From: JAVVHH01 sp964235765
Lineage (GTDB): Bacteria; Pseudomonadota; Alphaproteobacteria; Acetobacterales; Acetobacteraceae
Reading direction: 5' to 3'
Length of the DNA stretch: 64,000 bases
NCBI GenBank assembly: GCA_964235765.1
Contig: CAXSDH010000010.1
Span: 1 to 64,000, forward strand
In this document: positions 61,193 to 64,000 of the stretch, piece after piece
Layout of the letters: every line of letters starts with the position of its first letter
Numbering within the stretch: position 1 is the stretch's first letter
Program-made: the position numbers and the translations under genes
The notes under the pieces: generated by a model
Database searches by the model: none
The model's input: the letters and a program-made list of their open reading frames with translations, nothing else
What the model was told of the DNA's origin: nothing

Positions 61193-62314
61193 CTACTGCT
61201 CAAGCGGCGCGCCATCGATCGGCCGCTGGTCGACGATGTTCAAGCCGTAACCCTCTAGACCCACCACGGTGCGGCGCGTGTTCGAAAGCAGGATCATGTC
61301 GCGAATGCCGAGATCGACCAGGATTTGCGCGCCGATGCCGTAATCGCGCAAGAAGTGCCGCGGCCTCGGGTGACTGTCGAGCAGCCGCACCCGTTCCGAG
61401 AGCGCGTCGGGGCGCGTGTCGCGGATCAGCACCACGGCTCCCCTGCCCTCGGCCGCGATCATACGCATGGCGCCGTGCAGGGTCGACCACTGGTGGGCGC
61501 CGACCATGTCGTTGACGATATCGACCGCGTGCATCCGCACCATGGGCGGCACCGGGCCGGTCACGTCGCCCTTGGTCAGGACCAGGTGCTCCGCGTGGTC
61601 CAGCGTCGTGGCATAGACGCTCAGCCGCCAGTCGCCGCCGGCGCCGTGGTGGAGCGCTCCGTCCTGGACGCGGCGCACCAGGCGTTCCGTGCGGCGGCGA
61701 TAGCCGATCAGGTCGGCGATGGTGCCCAGCTTCAGGTTGTGGTGCTGGGCGAAGGCGATCAGGTCCGGCAGCCGGGCCATCGTGCCGTCCTCGTTCATGA
61801 TCTCGCAGATCACCCCGGCGGGCGTCTGTCCGGCCAGGCGCGCGATGTCCACCGCCGCCTCGGTATGCCCGGCGCGCACCAGCGTGCCGCCCTCGCGCGC
61901 CACCAGCGGGAACACGTGCCCCGGCGTCACGATGCCGTCCCGGTGGGTTTCAGGGTTGATCGCGACCGCGATGGTGCGGGCACGGTCGGCGGCCGAGATG
62001 CCGGTGGTGACACCCTCCCGCGCCTCGATGGAAACCGTAAACGCCGTTTGATGCCGCGTGTTGTTCGATTGGCTCATCAGCGGCAGGCCGAGCTGTTCCA
62101 CCCGCTGCCGGGTCATGGCGAGACAGATCAGGCCGCGGGCGTAGCGGGCCATGAAGTTGATGGCGTCGGGCGTCGCGAATTGGGCGGGGATGACCAGGTC
62201 GCCCTCGTTCTCGCGGTCCTCGTCATCCACCAGAATGAACATGCGCCCCGCCCGCGCCTCGTCGATGAGGTCGGCGGCGCCGGAAAGGTACTCGGTCAGG
62301 CTGGAGGTCTTCAT
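61193..62314 (-). CDS. ribBX: 3,4-dihydroxy-2-butanone 4-phosphate synthase with degenerate GTP cyclohydrolase II domain
   Basis: 373 aa. The RibB half (1-205) is intact: LVDDEDRENEGDLVIPAQF, TRHQTAFTVSIEAREGVTTGISAADR and AGHTEAAVDIARLAGQTPAGVICEIMNEDGTMAR. The C-terminal 165 residues align with RibA (MVRMHAVDIVNDMV ... IAAEGRGAVVLI ... LLSNTRRTVVGLEGYGLNIVDQ). It lacks the zinc cysteines (SECLTGD and RCDCG are absent) and the catalytic RQEGR (here RDTRP). It is therefore the RibBX type, with a separate RibA expected elsewhere. The ATG at 62314 overlaps the ribE stop. Confidence 0.92.
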   Translation of the reverse strand: MKTSSLTEYLSGAADLIDEARAGRMFILVDDEDRENEGDLVIPAQFATPDAINFMARYARGLICLAMTRQRVEQLGLPLMSQSNNTRHQTAFTVSIEAREGVTTGISAADRARTIAVAINPETHRDGIVTPGHVFPLVAREGGTLVRAGHTEAAVDIARLAGQTPAGVICEIMNEDGTMARLPDLIAFAQHHNLKLGTIADLIGYRRRTERLVRRVQDGALHHGAGGDWRLSVYATTLDHAEHLVLTKGDVTGPVPPMVRMHAVDIVNDMVGAHQWSTLHGAMRMIAAEGRGAVVLIRDTRPDALSERVRLLDSHPRPRHFLRDYGIGAQILVDLGIRDMILLSNTRRTVVGLEGYGLNIVDQRPIDGAPLEQ

Positions 62315-62910
62315 GGCGCCTCTAAGCTGCGAGCGACGTAGCGCGCCAGCATGTCGATCTCGATATGCACGTCCGCGCCCGGCCGCAAGCCTCCAAGGGT
62401 GGTGGCGGACCAGGTATGCGGGATGATGTTGACCTCGAAGGCGCGGCCTCGCACCGCGTTGACGGTCAGCGAGACGCCGTCGACGGCCACGCTTCCCTTC
62501 TGCGCGATGAAGCGGGCCGCCGCCGCCGGCGCCTCGATGCCCACGCGGTTGGAGCCGTTTTCCGCCACCACCGCGAGCACCCTGCCCTGCCCGTCGATGT
62601 GGCCGGAAACGAAGTGCCCGCCCAGTTCGTCGCCGACCCGCAGCGAGCGTTCCAGGTTCATCCGGCTGCCAACTGTCCAGGACCCCAGGCCGGTTTTCGA
62701 CAGCGTTTCGGCCGAGACATCCACGGCAAACCAATCGGGCCCGACATCCACGGCGGTCAGGCAGCACCCGGCGCAAGCGATCGAAGCGCCGATGGCGATG
62801 GCGTCCGTATCCGGCCAGGGCGCGGCGATCACCAGCCGCATGTCATGCCCGCCGCCCAGGGAGGTCATGCTGCGAACCCCGCCCACGGCGGTGACGATGC
62901 CGGTGAACAT
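62311..62910 (-). CDS. ribE: Riboflavin synthase alpha subunit
   Basis: 199 aa, two lumazine-binding repeats. MFTGIVTAVGGV is the invariant start. IACAGCCLTAVDVGPDWFAVDVSAETLSKTG is repeat one; SLRVGDELGGHFVSGHIDGQGRV begins repeat two, with VAVDGVSLTVN. Dismutates lumazine to riboflavin. It follows ribD with no gap and overlaps ribBX by 4 bases. Confidence 0.95.
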   Translation of the reverse strand: MFTGIVTAVGGVRSMTSLGGGHDMRLVIAAPWPDTDAIAIGASIACAGCCLTAVDVGPDWFAVDVSAETLSKTGLGSWTVGSRMNLERSLRVGDELGGHFVSGHIDGQGRVLAVVAENGSNRVGIEAPAAAARFIAQKGSVAVDGVSLTVNAVRGRAFEVNIIPHTWSATTLGGLRPGADVHIEIDMLARYVARSLEAP

Positions 62911-64000
62911 CTATGCCCTCCGATACAGGGTCAGCAGGTCGGGGCCGAGCGCGCGCGTGCCGGTTCGGATGAAGTGCGGCATCGCCTCGAGCGCGCTCAC
63001 GCCGAACGCCTGCGCCGCGGGCCAGCCGTCGCCGCCCATCACCGACGGTGCATGGAACCAGGCGATCCGGTCCACCAGTCCCGCCCGCAACAGCGCGCCC
63101 GCAATCTGCGCGCCGCCTTCCACCAACAGCCGGGTCAGCCCCGCCGCGCCGAGCGCCGCCAAGCCCGCGTGCAGGTCGATGCCCAGCTCGGCCGCGGCGA
63201 CCTCGAACAGCCTGGCCCCCGCGTCGCGCAAGGCGGCGACCCGGCCGGGATCAGCGCCCGCCCGGTGCAGGAGCCAGGTTGGGGCCTCCCGCGCGGTGCT
63301 GACCACGCGAGCCGTCAACTGGGTACGCAAGTGGCTGTCCGCCACGATCCGCAGGCCGGGGCCGCGCCGATAGCCGGGGATGCGGCAGGTCAGTTCGGGG
63401 TTGTCGGCCTGAACGGTGCCGGCACCCACCAGCACGCCGTCATGCCGGCCCCGCATGGCGTGGGCCGCCTTGCGCGCCTCCGGCCCGGTGATCCATTGGC
63501 TCTCCCCGCCTTGCGTGGCGATACGGCCGTCGAGCGTGGTGGCGAGCTTGAGCGTCACCATCGGGCGGCCCAGGCGAAGCCGGGTGAGGAAACCCTCTTG
63601 CAGCGCCTCGGCTTCGTCCCGCAGCACGCCCACCGCCACGTCTATGCCCGCTTCCCGCAGCCGGGCGATGCCCGCGCCGTTCACTTGCGGGTACGGATCG
63701 CGGCACGCGACCACCACCCGCTGCACCCCGGCCGCGATCAGCGCCTCCGCGCAAGGCGGCGTTTCGCCGTGATGGCTGCAGGGTTCCAGCGTGACGTAGG
63801 CCGTCGCGCCCCGCGCCGCCGGGCCGGCCATGGCGAGCGCCGCAGTTTCGGCATGGGGCCGGCCGCCAGGCGCGGTATGGCCCCGGCCGACAACGAGCCC
63901 ATCGCGCACCAGCACGCAGCCGACCGCCGGGTTGGGCCAGGTGTTGCCGAGGCCGCGGCGCGCGAGCGCCAGGGCCGCGCGCATATGCTCCGCATCCTGC
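62911..64000 (-). CDS. ribD: Riboflavin biosynthesis protein RibD (deaminase/reductase), 5' end outside window
   Basis: The frame stays open to the right edge. An ATG exists at 63984, but the upstream codons (QDAEH before MRAALALARRGLGNTWPNPAVGCVLV) are typical RibD sequence, so the true start is outside. Deaminase zinc site: GGRPHAETAAL (HAE) and TLEPCSHHGETPPCAEAL. The reductase starts at RPMVTLKLATTLDGRIAT, with LLVEGGAQIAGALLRAGLVDRI. It heads the ribD-ribE-ribBX-ribH-nusB-thiL operon. Confidence 0.94.
   Translation of the reverse strand, partial: QDAEHMRAALALARRGLGNTWPNPAVGCVLVRDGLVVGRGHTAPGGRPHAETAALAMAGPAARGATAYVTLEPCSHHGETPPCAEALIAAGVQRVVVACRDPYPQVNGAGIARLREAGIDVAVGVLRDEAEALQEGFLTRLRLGRPMVTLKLATTLDGRIATQGGESQWITGPEARKAAHAMRGRHDGVLVGAGTVQADNPELTCRIPGYRRGPGLRIVADSHLRTQLTARVVSTAREAPTWLLHRAGADPGRVAALRDAGARLFEVAAAELGIDLHAGLAALGAAGLTRLLVEGGAQIAGALLRAGLVDRIAWFHAPSVMGGDGWPAAQAFGVSALEAMPHFIRTGTRALGPDLLTLYRRA

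Overview
This is a GC-rich stretch of chromosome from an alphaproteobacterium, most likely in the Rhodospirillales/Acetobacteraceae. The lineage call rests on gene content and order: a fused ispDF; dusB-ntrB-ntrC-ntrY-ntrX followed by hfq-hflX; a CBP3-type cytochrome bc1 chaperone next to DUF177-rpmF-plsX-fabH-ihfA-merR; an IalB-family protein; and a RibB fused to a degenerate RibA-like domain. No rRNA, CRISPR array, insertion sequence or phage gene was seen. One tRNA (Pro, anticodon GGG) is present. Nearly all of the window is coding, with many 1-4 base stop/start overlaps and frequent GTG/TTG starts.

Layout. 1-3.1 kb: the end of a branched-chain amino acid ABC operon (livM-livG-livF and the binding protein). 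3.1-10 kb, minus strand: flavin reductase-like protein, a CsbD stress protein, an MFS transporter, then prfB (with its programmed frameshift), mrcA (PBP1A) and a peptidoglycan amidase. 10-16 kb: RNase E behind a 449-base leader, two orphan polar amino acid permeases, a DUF2272 lipoprotein, rhodanese and cysK. 16.9-27.8 kb, minus strand: an accessory-looking block made of a type I secretion ABC exporter with a peptidase-dead C39-like domain, its HlyD adaptor, a SEL1-repeat protein, a 971-residue TPR/GT2/GT4 composite, an unrecognised Trp-rich protein with a tandem repeat, and a GT4 glycosyltransferase. This is the best candidate for an undescribed system.

27.9-36.4 kb: an acetyltransferase; a CobW-like fragment divergent from an ArsR-methyltransferase fusion across a near-perfect palindrome; then metH, a cation efflux protein, a TonB-like protein, a PduO-type cobalamin adenosyltransferase and an AI-2E-type permease (a methionine/cobalamin/metal theme). 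36.4-42.2 kb: two small exported proteins, then a YfgM-like protein, bamB, der, IalB-family protein and mazG. 42.2-52.9 kb, minus strand: nitrogen two-component pairs NtrBC and NtrYX with dusB upstream and a PLP aminotransferase, hfq, hflX and an inositol phosphatase-like protein downstream.

53-64 kb: ispDF; tRNA-Pro; the merR/ihfA/fabH/plsX/rpmF/DUF177/CBP3 block; divergent bamE; and the riboflavin operon ribD-ribE-ribBX-ribH leading into nusB and thiL. ribD runs off the right edge. Only reading frames, motifs and short repeats could be inspected; product names rest on motif recognition, not on database searches.
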